DNA of 64,000 nucleotides from Phalacrocorax aristotelis (Eukaryota; Chordata; Aves; Suliformes; Phalacrocoracidae): assembly GCF_949628215.1 (NCBI RefSeq), contig NC_134310.1:11049401-11113400 (forward strand). Reading direction: 5' to 3'. Numbering within the stretch: position 1 is the first letter of the stretch; each line of letters begins with the position of its first letter. Positions 23,190 to 32,686 of the stretch are shown here, in pieces. The translations under genes and the position numbers were made by a program. The notes beneath the pieces were generated by a model. It did no database searches. It was given only the letters and a program-made list of their open reading frames with translations, and had not been told where the DNA came from.

Positions 23190-24835
23190 ATTAAGATTCA
23201 GGGTTGTCAGGCCCCTGTGCTGGGAAATGGAGATAGTATGCAGAATGACATCCCAGTTGTTGAAGAGGTGGCAGTCACCGACCTGCTCCTTCACCTGGAT
23301 GTTCACAAGTCCATGGGGCCGGATGGGATCCACCTGAGGATACCGAGGGAGCTGGCAGAGGAGCTTGCCAAGCCACTCTCCATCATTTATCAGCAGTCCT
23401 GGTCAACCGGGGAGGTCCCAGATGACTGGAAACTAGCGAATGTGATGCCCCTCTACAAGAAGGGTCGGAAAGAGGATCCGGGTAACTACAGGCCTGTCAG
23501 CCTGACCTCGGTGCCGGGAAAGGTCATGGAGCAGATCATCTTGAATACCATTACGCAGCACATGCGGGACACCCAGGGGATCAGGCCCAGCCAGCATGGG
23601 TATATGAAAGGGAGGTCCTGCCTCACTAACCTGGTCTCCTTCTACGATAAGGTGACCCGCTTAGTGGATGAGGGGAAGGCTGTGGACGTTGTCTACTTGG
23701 ACTTTAGTAAGGCCTTTGACACTGTCTCCCACAGCATTCTCCTGGAGAAGCTGGCTGCTCACGGTTTGGACAAGTGCACTCTGCGCTGGGTTAAAAACTG
23801 GCTGGACAGCCAAGCCCAGAGAGTTGTGGTGAATGGAGTCAAATCCAGTTGGCAGCTGGCCACGAGTGGTGTTCCCCAGGGCTCAGTGTTGGGGCCAGTC
23901 CTGTTCAATATCTTCATTGATGCTCTGGATGAGGGGATTGAGTGCACTCTGGGTAAGTTTGCAGATGACACCAAGCTGGGTGGAAGTGTTGACCTGCTGG
24001 AGGGCAGGAAGGCCCTACAGAGGGACCTGGACAGGCTGGATCGTTGGGCCGGAGCCAACGGTACGAGATTCAACAAGGCTAAGTGCCGGGTCCTGCACTT
24101 GGGTTACAACAACCCCATGCAATGCTACAGACTTGGGGAAGAGTGGCTGGAAAGTGGCAGAGAAGGACCTGGGGGTGCTGGTTGACAGCCGGCTGAACGT
24201 GAGGCAGCAGTGTGCCCAGGTGGCCAAGAAGGCCAACAGCATCCTGGCTTGTATCAGTAATAGTGTGGCCAGCAGGAGTAGGGAAGTGATTGTGCCCCTG
24301 TACTCAGCACTGGTGAGGCTGCACCTTGAATATTGTGTTCGGTTTTGGGCCCCTCACTATGAGAAGGACAATGAGTTGCTGGAGCATGTCCAGAGAAGGG
24401 CAAAAAAAGCTGGTGAAGGGTCTGGAGAGCAGGTCTTATGAGGAGCGGCTGAGGGAATTGGGGTTGTTTGTTCTGGAGCAGAGGAGGCTGAGGGGAGACC
24501 TTATCGCTCTCTACAACTACCTGAAAGGAGGTTGTAGCGAGGCGAGGGTCGGTCTCTTCTCCCTAGTAACAAGCGATAGGACGAGAGGAAATGGCCTCAA
24601 GCTGCGCCAGGGGAGGTTTAGGTTGGATATTAGGAAAAACTTCTTCACCAAAAGGGTTGTCAGGCATTGGAACAGGCTGCCCAGAGAGGTGGTGGAGTCT
24701 CCATCCCTGGAGGTATTGAAAAGTAGGGTAGATGTGGTGCTTGAGGATATGGTTTAGTGGTGGACTCGGCAGTGATAGGTTAGCAGTTGGACTCAATGAT
24801 CTTAAGGGTCTTTTCCAACCTTAACGATTCTATGA
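23190..24835 (+). mobile_element. 5'-truncated CR1 LINE with complete 3' end
   Basis: About 1.65 kb, starting inside the RT domain and ending TTCCAACCTTAACGATTCTA TGA. It carries a long open RT frame and an intact 3' UTR, so it is among the less decayed CR1 copies here. Frameshifts near 24150 and 24405 break the thumb region. Confidence 0.93.
23217..24757 (+). pseudogene. CR1 reverse transcriptase, active site intact
   Basis: A 322-codon frame (23217-24185) has [59 protein letters not shown] and [16 protein letters not shown], keeping both catalytic Asp residues. Two frame changes then lead to [20 protein letters not shown] and [20 protein letters not shown], the C-terminal part of CR1 ORF2. 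There is no endonuclease, so it cannot retrotranspose. Confidence 0.92.
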
Positions 24836-25129
24836 AAACCATATTTACTGTCTTTATTTGCATCATAATTCAAGAAATGTTTTTAAAAATAGGGAAAACA
24901 TCCAGTAAGTTTGATCTGGGTTCCATTAATTTCTTCCAAAATCACTGAGGCTAGGAAAGAACAATTATTACAGCAAGATGCATGGAGGTCTTTTTTTTTT
25001 CACAGATTCAACAATAGATCCTTCTATTTGTCTTTCAGTAGTTTTGAAAATACCTCAGAACAATTAAGAAACATCAGGATAAGACTACCATAAGAGACAG
25101 ATGCAAATCTCATTATTAGGAAGATATTT

Positions 25130-26010
25130 TCATAGAATCATAGAATTCTGTGTTGGAAGGGGCCTTCAAAGATCATTCAGTCCAACTCCTGCCATGGGCA
25201 GGGATACCCTCAACTAGATCAGGTCACTCAAAGCCCCATCCACCCTGACCTTGAATACTTCCAGGGATGGGGCACCCACAACTTTTCTGGGCAACCTGTT
25301 CCATTGTTTCACCACCCTCATAATAAAAAATTTCCTCCATATGTCCAATCTAAATCTACCCTTCTTTAGTTTAAAACCATTGCCCTTTGTCCTGTCACTA
25401 CAGGCCCTGGTAAAAAGTCTTTCTCCATCTTTCTTATAAGCCCTCTTTATATATTGAAAGGCTGCAATAAGATCTCCCTGGAGCCTTTTCTTCTCCAGGC
25501 TGAACAACCTCAACTCTCTCAGTCTTTCTTCACAGGAGAGGTAGGTGTTCCAGCCCTCTGATCATTTTCATGGCCCTCCCCGGACCTACTCTATCATACT
25601 CTCTGACACTGATGAAGATACTAAATGGTATTGGTCCCAGTACAGACCCTTCAGGGACACCACTCATTACTGATCTCCATTTGGACACAACCACTGACTG
25701 TAACTCTTTGGACATGGCCATCCAGTCAGTTCCTTATCCATCTCACAGTCGATCCATCAAACCCATATCTCTCCAATTTAGTGGCCAGGATGTTGTGGGG
25801 TACTGTATCAAAGGCTTTACAGATGTCCAGGTAGGTGACATCCGTAGCTCTTCCCTTGTCTACCAATGCAGTCACTCCATCGTAGAAGGCCACTAGATTA
25901 GTCACCCACGATTTGCCCTTGCTGAAGCCATGTTGGCTGTCTCTAATCACCTCCCTGTCATCCGTATGCCTCGACGTATCTTCTAGGAGGATCTACTCCA
26001 TGATCTTTTA
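25130..26010 (-). mobile_element. 5'-truncated CR1 LINE, antisense
   Basis: The plus strand begins ATAGAATCATAGAATTCTGT, a reversed CR1 tail. The minus strand encodes [20 protein letters not shown] and [16 protein letters not shown] (25950-25726), SGVPEGSVLGPIPFSIFISV (25721-25530) and GNGFKLKKGRFRLDIWRKFF (25513-25214). The RT FADD region is deleted near 25625. It is the same subfamily as the fragment at 1-1015. Confidence 0.9.
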
Positions 26011-26182
26011 ACCAGTGCACGACACAGGACATACAGTTTTCTGATGTAGAAAAGCTTGTCCTTTAATTCTTATTGTTTTCAGTGTGAAGATTATGGACTT
26101 CCTTGTCAGATTCAAGGCAGACTTATCAAGTCTTTGTATATCTAAGTTTTAAAACAGGTTTTTTGCATTTTCAAAAAAAACC

Positions 26183-26807
26183 TGTCATGGTTTTAGCTGG
26201 GATAGAGTTAATTTTCTTCACTCTAGCTGGTATAGTGCTGTGCTTTGAAATTAGCATGGAAAAAAAAAACCTGTTGAGATAACACACAGATGTTTGGGCT
26301 GTTGCTGGGTAGCGCTTGTACTAGTCAAGGACATTTCTAGCTTCCCATGCTCTGCTGGGTGCACAAGAAGCCGGGAGAGGAGGGGGCACAGCTAAGAGAG
26401 CGGATTCAAACCAACCAAAGGGATATTCCATATCATGTAACGTCATGCTCAGTATGTTAAATGGGAGGGGCTGGCCGGGGGAGGAGGAGGCAATCGCGGC
26501 TCGGGGACGGGCGGCGTCGGGCGGCGGGTGGTGAGCAGTTGTATCGTTCGTGTTTCCGTGGTTTTTTTTTTCCCCTTTTTTCCCCTTTACCTTCCTCTTC
26601 CATTTTATTATATTAACATTATTGTCATTATTATCATAATCATTGGTACTATTATTATCATTTTATTGTAATCATTAAACTGTGCTTATCTCAACCCACA
26701 AGTTCTTTTGCTCGTCCAATTTTCTTCCCCATCCCACAGGGGTGGGGGGGGGAAGTGAGCGAGTGGCTGCGTGGTGTTCAGTTGCCAGCTGAGGCTGAAC
26801 CACGACA
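26183..26807 (+). mobile_element. 5' LTR of ERVL-type element
   Basis: Starts TGTCATGGTTTTAGCTGGGA and ends GGCTGAACCACGACA. It contains the family's ACGTCATGCTCAGTATGTTA segment, a T-rich then ATT-rich stretch (26565-26690) and ATTAAACTGTGCTTATCTCA near 26670-26695. Confidence 0.92.
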
Positions 26808-26817
26808 GTCTATTTTT

Positions 26818-26835
26818 TGGCGCCCAACGTGGGGC
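26818..26835 (+). promoter_or_regulatory. Primer-binding site, tRNA-Lys type
   Basis: TGGCGCCCAACGTGGGGC lies 10 bp after the LTR end, the normal place for the minus-strand primer site. The sequence complements the 3' end of tRNA-Lys as used by many lysine-primed retroviruses. Classical mammalian ERVL uses tRNA-Leu, so this family differs. Confidence 0.85.
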
Positions 26836-26859
26836 ACGAAGGGTTTGAGATAATAACAG

Positions 26860-27348
26860 TTGCTGGTCACAGCATTGATTCATCTGCTCTCGGTATTAGT
26901 TTGTCCAGTCTTTACCATGCTGATTGTAAAGTACATGTTAAGACTTGCTGTTGGTTTTGTCAGTTTGCTGTGCTCTGCAGTGATTAGAGATGTTTTGCCT
27001 AGGAGACTTGTTATTAAAACACTGGCCTTGACTGTTATCAGTTATTTGGGTCTTGCATGGAAGCCGTTACTGTACTTCGGCTACCACCTCATGGAGACAA
27101 TTAGCAATTATACCTCCTCCTCTGAGGAGTTTTTTATGGAGGAAATACAGAATGGCACCTTAGCTACCATCTTATATAATGTCTCCTCCTTCATTACAAC
27201 AACTTTTCAGTATCTTGAACATCCTTGTGTAGTCAAGATACATCTGTTGACATTGCTTTGGCAGATGGTGTCAGTTCTGTCCAAGGTTAATAAGCAATTT
27301 AAGAATATCATCCAGAGATCTGCCCCAAGGCTCAATAGCTATGCGTAG
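26860..27348 (+). CDS. Unrecognised membrane-protein ORF upstream of gag
   Basis: A 162-codon open frame starts 24 bp after the primer-binding site and stops 6 bp before the gag-like ATG. Residues 1-42 are very hydrophobic (ALIHLLSVLVCPVFTMLIVK and LAVGFVSLLCSAVI). A second hydrophobic stretch lies near 51-80 (IKTLALTVISYLGLAW) and a weaker one near 140 (LLTLLWQMVSVL). Between them are three possible N-glycosylation sites, NYTS, NGTL and NVSS. This suggests a 2-3-pass membrane or signal-anchored protein. I do not recognise it. The position, first in the genomic RNA, is not standard for ERVL. It could be a captured gene, an envelope-like leader or a chance frame. Confidence 0.5.
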   Translation: MLVTALIHLLSVLVCPVFTMLIVKYMLRLAVGFVSLLCSAVIRDVLPRRLVIKTLALTVISYLGLAWKPLLYFGYHLMETISNYTSSSEEFFMEEIQNGTLATILYNVSSFITTTFQYLEHPCVVKIHLLTLLWQMVSVLSKVNKQFKNIIQRSAPRLNSYA

Positions 27349-27354
27349 CAGGGT

Positions 27355-27900
27355 ATGTGGGATAGTATGGGCAAATGCCTAAGATGGTGGGCACCCCCAG
27401 TGTTGTGGGACTTCACCCCTGAACAAGTGCAGAATCCTGAAAAAGTAGTAGAATATTTGGAGGAAGTTTGTTGTGACCCTGGCAATTCCAGAGAGATACA
27501 AATCACTGCCATGTGCTGGGGCCTGGCTTATGCCTATCGAGCCCTATTTAACACTATTCAGTACCCCCAAGGGAAAGAGAAGGGAGCTACTCCAACCCCC
27601 GTGACAAGCACTGCGGCCACTCAAACCCCCAGGACAGACACTGCAGCTACTCCAACCCCAGTGACAAGCACTGCGGCCACCCAACCCCCCACGACGGATA
27701 CTGCAGCTACTCCAACCCCAGTGACGAGCACTGCAGCCACCCAATCCCCCACGACAGATACTGCAGCTCCTCCAACCCCAGCAATGAGCACTGCGGCCAC
27801 TCAAACCCCCACGACAGATACTGCAGTGTTCAGTTGCCAGCTGAGGCTGAACCATGACAAAACCACAAATCTCATCCATTTAATTATGACAGTAAAATAA
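27355..27900 (+). pseudogene. ERVL-type gag N-terminal part with Thr/Pro repeats
   Basis: The frame opens with WWAPPVLWDFTPEQVQNPEK and [20 protein letters not shown], shared with the antisense ERVL gag at 57485-57796 (VWDFTLKQAWNPDEV, CWGLAYAYRATVQHPQG). It is therefore a family-wide Gag segment. Residues 78-157 are four 20-residue repeats (ATPTPVTSTAATQ.P.TDTA). The frame then runs through the 34-bp LTR remnant into flanking DNA, so the C-terminus is artificial and capsid is lost. Confidence 0.75.
27586..27825 (+). repeat. 60-bp tandem repeat, 4 units, in gag
   Basis: Four in-frame 60-bp units, GCTACTCCAACCCCAGTGAC followed by GAGCACTGCAGCCAC-like sequence, encoding a Thr/Pro/Ala 20-mer. 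The units differ by only a few bases. The 3' deletion breakpoint falls at the end of unit four. Confidence 0.93.
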
Positions 27901-29054
27901 TTTTAGCATATTTGTAGGTTGTCTTAACATTGAAACAATTATTTTAAAAGCATCCAAATTGATTGAAAATCCTTCACATTTTACAGCATTCAGTTTCCCT
28001 CACCCAATTTTAGCATTTTCTAGGAAAAGTAAATTCTCTTCCAAGAAATTGTACTGGCTCCTGCTGTCTTTTTCTACCATGGTGATAAAGTTTCACAAAA
28101 GAATTTTGGTTTTCACCTCCATATTACCACATTCTTGGAGGGGCGGGGATGTCAACAAATCAAAATAAGTGTATAGCCTCTACCCAATATACTCATACGT
28201 TCATATCACAATCAATATTTACATTTCTTTGGTAAAGGAATACAAGAACCTGAAAAAAATATGTAAGTTTATGTTGGTTAGTAAGGCTAAAAAGCAATAA
28301 GGATGCAGTATGTATAGAAATTTAGCAACATTAAAAAATACAAAACTATTTATACCAACTGAAGAGAAAAACATGTTGTTTACATAATATTTAAAGAAAG
28401 ACCATCCCTGTTTAAAAACAAACTGAAGATTAAACTTTGAGCCTTTCTCCTTTACCTAAAAGTTCTATTTAATGGCTTTACCACTATATTTGCAACCATC
28501 TTTTTACGCAAACATCTTCAGCTTTCTCTTATGGAAGATTCCGGACTACAGGATTTGCAAAGACAGAACAAAGCAGGAGGTAGAAGTATAAAACATATTG
28601 GAGACTAACAGATTGTTTAAATTTTTTCAATCTCATCAAATGGATCTTCAGAATTCTTATCATATAATAAACTTATTCAGATTAATAGAAATATTTAAAA
28701 AGAAATCTAAATAATATTTTTTTATTCAAAGTGTGTGCTGCTTCTTTCCCCCTTCACCTGCTCTTAAATTATTATTTTGGGTACGCAAATTGTAGAAAAT
28801 TATTTTAAAATGTCAAACCTAGACTAATCAAGAATTATTTTATTATTATTTTTACATTTACATTAGGACCTGCAGAACAGGCAAATATGTTAAGCTATGT
28901 TAACACAACACAGAACCTAGAAAACAAATGCATTCTGCAATATCTCATGACACTTAACCTGACAAAATATAGTGACAGAAGATGTAGATTACAAGCAACT
29001 AAAACTGAATGATTCACATTTACAGGAAGTGAGTTGTGAATGCCATGATCAGGA
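27865..29054. other. Unique AT-rich sequence
   Basis: About 1.2 kb of AT-rich DNA. No RFX3 or PSIP1 exon, RNA gene or repeat recognised. Confidence 0.5.
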
Positions 29055-29162
29055 CTAGAGGGGCCTTGCCTCCAGCCAGGTGGAGGAAAGGATAACTGGT
29101 CTTACTGGACTGTGTGGATCTGATGGCCTGGCACGTCCGACGCACAGGAGTATAAAGCTTCA

Positions 29163-29393
29163 GTGGACACTGGCGCACAGTGCACCTTAATGCCATCAAA
29201 CTATATAGGGGCAGAACCCATCAGCATTGCTGGAGTGACAGGGGGATCCCAAGATCTAACTGTATTGGAGGCCGAAGTGAGCCTAACCAGGAATGAGTGG
29301 CAAAAGCATCCCATTGTGACTGGCCCAGAGGCTCCGTGCATCCTTGGCATAGACTACCTCAGGAGAGGGTATTTCAAGGAGCCAAAACGTTAG
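29163..29393 (+). pseudogene. ERVL protease domain
   Basis: Residues DTGAQCTLMPSNY carry the aspartic-protease DTG active site, followed by ILGIDYLRRGYFKEP near the end. The frame stops just after, and RT follows in another frame. A homologous antisense copy lies at about 55750-56050, where DTG has become DTS. Confidence 0.8.
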
Positions 29394-29417
29394 AAGGGGG
29401 CTTTTGGTGTAGCTGCC

Positions 29418-30196
29418 TTGGAGAGAGAGGAAAGTAAAAAGCTGTCTACCTTGCCTGGCCTCTTGAAGGACCCTTCTGTTGTGGGGTTGCTGAAGGTCGA
29501 AGAACAACAGGTGCCGATCGCCACCACAACAGTGCATCAGCGGCAATATCGCACCAACCGAGACTCTCTGATCCCCATCGATGAGCTCATTCACCAACTC
29601 AGGAGCCAAGGAGTCATCAGTAAGACCCACTCACCCTTTAACAGTCCCATATGGCCAGTGCGGAAGTCTAATGGAGAGTGGAGACTAACAGTAGACTATC
29701 GTGGCCTGAATGAAGTCAGTCCACTGTTGAGTGCTGCTGTGCCAGACATGCTAGAACTTCAATACGAACTGGAGTCAAAGGCAGCCAAGTGGTATGCCAC
29801 AATTGATATTGCTAATGCATTCTTCTCAATCCCTCTGGCAGCAGAGTGCAGGCCACAGTTTGCTTTCACTTGGAGGGGTATCCAGTACACCTGCAATCGA
29901 CTGCCCCAGGGGTGGAAACACAGCCCTACCATTTGCCATGGACTGATTCAGACTGTACTGGAAAAAGGAGAAGCTCCAGAACACCTTCAATACATTGATG
30001 ACATCATCATGTGGTGCAACACAGCGGAAGAAGTTTTTGAGAAAGGGGAGATAATAGTCCAAATCCTTCTGAAAGATGTTTTTGCCATAAAACAAAGGTG
30101 AAGGGTCCCACACAAGAGATCCAGTTCTTAGGAATCAAATGGCAAGATGGACGTCGTCAGATCCCAATAGATGTGATCATCAAAATAGCAGCTATG
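29418..30196 (+). pseudogene. ERVL reverse transcriptase, 5' part
   Basis: SPIWPVRKSNGEWRLTVDYR, AKWYATIDIANAFFSIPLAA, NRLPQGWKHSPTICHGLIQT and YIDDIIMW give the RT fingers and palm with both catalytic Asp residues. After a frame break near 30100 it continues (FLGIKWQDGRRQIPIDVI) until cut by the provirus at 30197. The other half resumes at 36408. Confidence 0.88.
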
Positions 30197-30661
30197 TGTG
30201 GGAAACTATAGGCTTGAATCCACATGCGGGTCCCCTGATAAGTTGTTTGAGATAGAAAGCGGGCTGGAGGATTATAGGTACGCGATGGAATTAGCTTGAC
30301 TACAGACCCAGTGTCAGACCCGCTGATGGAAAATTACAGAGATCAGACCCGATGATGGGAAATTACAGAGAATCTGCAAGTCACCAGGAGGAGGAAGAAA
30401 GGCGAGAGATATCTCGGCCTTGAGAGCAAAGAAGAAAGGCAGGGATATCTCTCGGCCTTGAGAGCATCCGACAAACAACAAGGAGTTTAGGCACGAAGTA
30501 CAGAAATAGACTGTTCGTTAAGGAGGTGTCGCAATCCGTATGAAGTAATTGTTGAAGCTTGTTTACAAGAGCATATAAAAGCGCTGTGACTTAAAAATAA
30601 AACTGAAGCTTGCTCTATCACTCACGTTGAGTTGGCTGCTTGCTTTCCTCGCTCGCCGCCA
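30197..30661 (+). mobile_element. 5' LTR of young provirus
   Basis: 465 bp, TGTGGGAAACTATAGGC to CGCTCGCCGCCA. The U3 contains two near-identical ATATCTCGGCCTTGAGAGCA-like units (about 30404 and 30450) and two CAGACCCGMTGATGG-like units. TATAAAA is at 30574-30580 and AATAAA at 30596-30601, which leaves room for only a very short R region. Confidence 0.95.
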
Positions 30662-30662
30662 C

Positions 30663-30680
30663 TGGCGCCCGAACAGGGAC
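30663..30680 (+). promoter_or_regulatory. Primer-binding site, tRNA-Lys3 type
   Basis: TGGCGCCCGAACAGGGAC directly follows the 5' LTR. It is the classic tRNA-Lys3-complementary site and differs from the Lys-type site of the ERVL element at 26818. Confidence 0.93.
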
Positions 30681-30904
30681 CTGAAAAGGACTATTTCTGA
30701 TACGGCAGCGAGAGACGGAGACGCACTGGCAGACGGCGGCCAGGGGGCAAAAGAGGAGTCGATTTATGCATCATTTCTGATACGTTCCGACCCTCCGGCC
30801 TGGATCCAACCTCGGAATTCAAGAGGGGATCCGCTTTCCGCAGTTGAAGCTAACCCGGGAGCGAGAGCCGTACAAACGATGCTGATTTATCCTCACATCG
30901 GGCG

Positions 30905-32647
30905 ATGGAGGTCGAGGTAGCTTTTGAATTATTAAAGTGCTTTTTAGAAAAGCGGGGAGTAAGTCAGTTAAAAGACTTGTCAAGGCTAGTTACAGTGGGC
31001 AAAGTGAAAGAGTTCTTTAAAGAACCGGAGTCGATTTTTGAAGTAGAGGAGTGGAGAGCTTATGGTGATTGTTTGTGGGACTTGGTGATAGATGACGATA
31101 AGACAGCGAAAAAGCTAATGAAACCTTGGCGGGAAGTGATTAACTGTATGAAAAAATATAAAACTGAAAAAAGATTAGCAACAGCCGCCTCTGATCGGCT
31201 AGACAATTGTGACCCCAATGCTGGAAAGATTGGAATTGGCTTAGGCAATCCTTCGCCTCCCTTCTCGGGGATCCCAGTTACCCTACCTCGAAAGCCCCTT
31301 ATTCCTCCTCCTCCCCCTCCTCCTCCTCCTGGTGGATCTGTAGAAACTAGCGGAGAAGGAATAAGCTTGGGAAAGGGAGGTGAAGATATTGAAAATTTAT
31401 GTGATGTAGTTTCTCCGGTGGAGGAAAATAAGCCGAGCACCCCGTCTAGTCACCGTTCTGTGCCTAGTGTGCGCAGCCGAGTTGACTGGCGGAAAATCGG
31501 GTTAGAGGCATTACAAAATGGGGACCTAGAGACCGCCGACTTGTTGGCTCAGGCTTTCCCTGTCATCTATCAACCGGACCCTGCTAACAATCAAAATTTA
31601 TTCGCACACCATACTCCTCTTGATTGGAAAATCTTGAACCAGCTGAGAAGTACGGTCAGCGAATCGGGTGTACACAGTGAGCCGACCAGACAGATGCTAA
31701 ATTACATTTGGGGAAGCGGGCTGCTTTGTCCCGAGGATATTAAAAACATTATGAAGTTCATACTGACACAGTCGCAGCAGCTTTTATGGCAGGCTCACTG
31801 GCACGCCCTATGCGATAGATCGGCAAACACCCAACGCCAGCAAAACGATCCGCTAGCAGGAGTAATAGTAGAACAACTTATGGGAATAGGACCCTTCTCG
31901 TCCCTAGACATGCAAATGCAGACAGGCCCTGATGTATTAAGAGAATCAATGAGGCTAGCAAGGGACGCCTTACAGCGCGTCAAAACAGCACCAATCACCC
32001 CTTCTTACGTGTCGATTAAGCAAGGGAGGGAAGAGCTTTTTGCCACGTTTGTGGATCGAGTTACAGAAGCGTTAGATCGTACCGACTTACCTGAGTTTAT
32101 GAAGGGCCCATTGCTGCGTCAATGTGTTATGGAAAACTCCAACCAAGCTACTAAAAGTATTTTAATTACACTTCCCCTAGACGCAGGCATTGAGGTGATG
32201 CTTGAACGCATGAGTCGAGTACCTACCGGTCCTCAAGCTATGTTAGTTGAGGCACTGAGGGAAGTTGGGCAGGGAATGGTACAGGTTCAACAACAAGTTT
32301 GTGCTGCTCTCGCCCCATTGGGTCCAGCTAAAAACCCTAACAGAGGGCTAGCTACTTTTAGATGCTTCCGCTGCAGAAAAGCAGAACACATGAAGAGACA
32401 GTGCAGCGAAGCTAACTTATGGTGCAAACACTGCCAAGCTCAAAGCCACAATACAGCTGCCTGCCGGCGTTCGGGAAACGGGAAGCTGAGCACCCAGAGT
32501 CGCAGCGCGCAGGCACCAATTGCGGCTCCAGTGACTTCTCAGCACTCCGTCACCACGCCACCAGTCGTGCCGAGCAGCTCCGGCCAGCTTCCAATTTGCA
32601 ACCCGCCACCAGAGGAAGCCTCGGCTTGGACTTGGCAACAGCAGTAG
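30905..32647 (+). CDS. gag: Retroviral gag polyprotein, open
   Basis: 580 codons. The N-terminus (MEVEVAFELLKCFLEKRGVS) resembles a betaretroviral matrix. A proline run near residue 132 suggests a late-domain or linker area. Capsid follows with WRKIGLEALQ-like sequence, PLDWKILNQLRSTV and the major homology region IKQGREELFATFVDRVTEAL. Two zinc knuckles of form CX2CX4HX4C (CFRCRKAEHMKRQC and CKHCQAQSHNTAAC) end the nucleocapsid. The first knuckle lacks the usual Gly. No stop interrupts it. Gag would assemble particles at the membrane or in the cytoplasm. Confidence 0.93.
   Translation: MEVEVAFELLKCFLEKRGVSQLKDLSRLVTVGKVKEFFKEPESIFEVEEWRAYGDCLWDLVIDDDKTAKKLMKPWREVINCMKKYKTEKRLATAASDRLDNCDPNAGKIGIGLGNPSPPFSGIPVTLPRKPLIPPPPPPPPPGGSVETSGEGISLGKGGEDIENLCDVVSPVEENKPSTPSSHRSVPSVRSRVDWRKIGLEALQNGDLETADLLAQAFPVIYQPDPANNQNLFAHHTPLDWKILNQLRSTVSESGVHSEPTRQMLNYIWGSGLLCPEDIKNIMKFILTQSQQLLWQAHWHALCDRSANTQRQQNDPLAGVIVEQLMGIGPFSSLDMQMQTGPDVLRESMRLARDALQRVKTAPITPSYVSIKQGREELFATFVDRVTEALDRTDLPEFMKGPLLRQCVMENSNQATKSILITLPLDAGIEVMLERMSRVPTGPQAMLVEALREVGQGMVQVQQQVCAALAPLGPAKNPNRGLATFRCFRCRKAEHMKRQCSEANLWCKHCQAQSHNTAACRRSGNGKLSTQSRSAQAPIAAPVTSQHSVTTPPVVPSSSGQLPICNPPPEEASAWTWQQQ
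32473..32479 (+). promoter_or_regulatory. Gag to dUTPase -1 frameshift heptamer
   Basis: GGGAAAC is in the correct register (G GGA AAC in the gag frame), 30 bp after the second zinc knuckle. The same heptamer is used by type-D betaretroviruses at gag-pro. The -1 frame stays open from here into the dUTPase-like sequence. I did not model the downstream RNA structure. Confidence 0.8.
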
Positions 32648-32680
32648 ATGTCACTTTGATGGACACTCGTCCACAGAAGA
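32480..32680 (+). pseudogene. dUTPase start, truncated (gag -1 frame)
   Basis: In the -1 frame, about 32610-32680 reads GSLGLDLATAVDVTL, matching the first conserved dUTPase motif (AGLDL). Betaretroviruses encode dUTPase between gag and protease. Sequence then jumps into the RT N-terminus at about 32687, so the remaining dUTPase and all of protease are deleted. That breaks particle maturation. Confidence 0.75.
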
Positions 32681-32686
32681 TCAGCA

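Larger units (their letters stand above)
26183..27859 (+). mobile_element. Internally deleted ERVL-type element with intact termini
   Basis: The element is bounded by AAACC duplications (26178-26182, 27860-27864). It has a 625-bp 5' LTR, a primer-binding site, two tightly spaced ORFs and then only the last 34 bp of the 3' LTR (27826-27859, GTGTTCAGTTGCCAGCTGAG...). Because the outer ends and duplications survive, the loss of pol and most of the 3' LTR happened after integration, with the breakpoint exactly at the end of a 60-bp tandem repeat. Confidence 0.88.

Noticed and set aside
16339..24757. Reverse-transcriptase frames as host genes
   Set aside because: All match CR1 ORF2 order and end in CR1 3' tails or known truncations.
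26183..27825. CRISPR-like array in the 60-bp repeats
   Set aside because: Units are contiguous with no spacers, in frame, and in a vertebrate retroelement.
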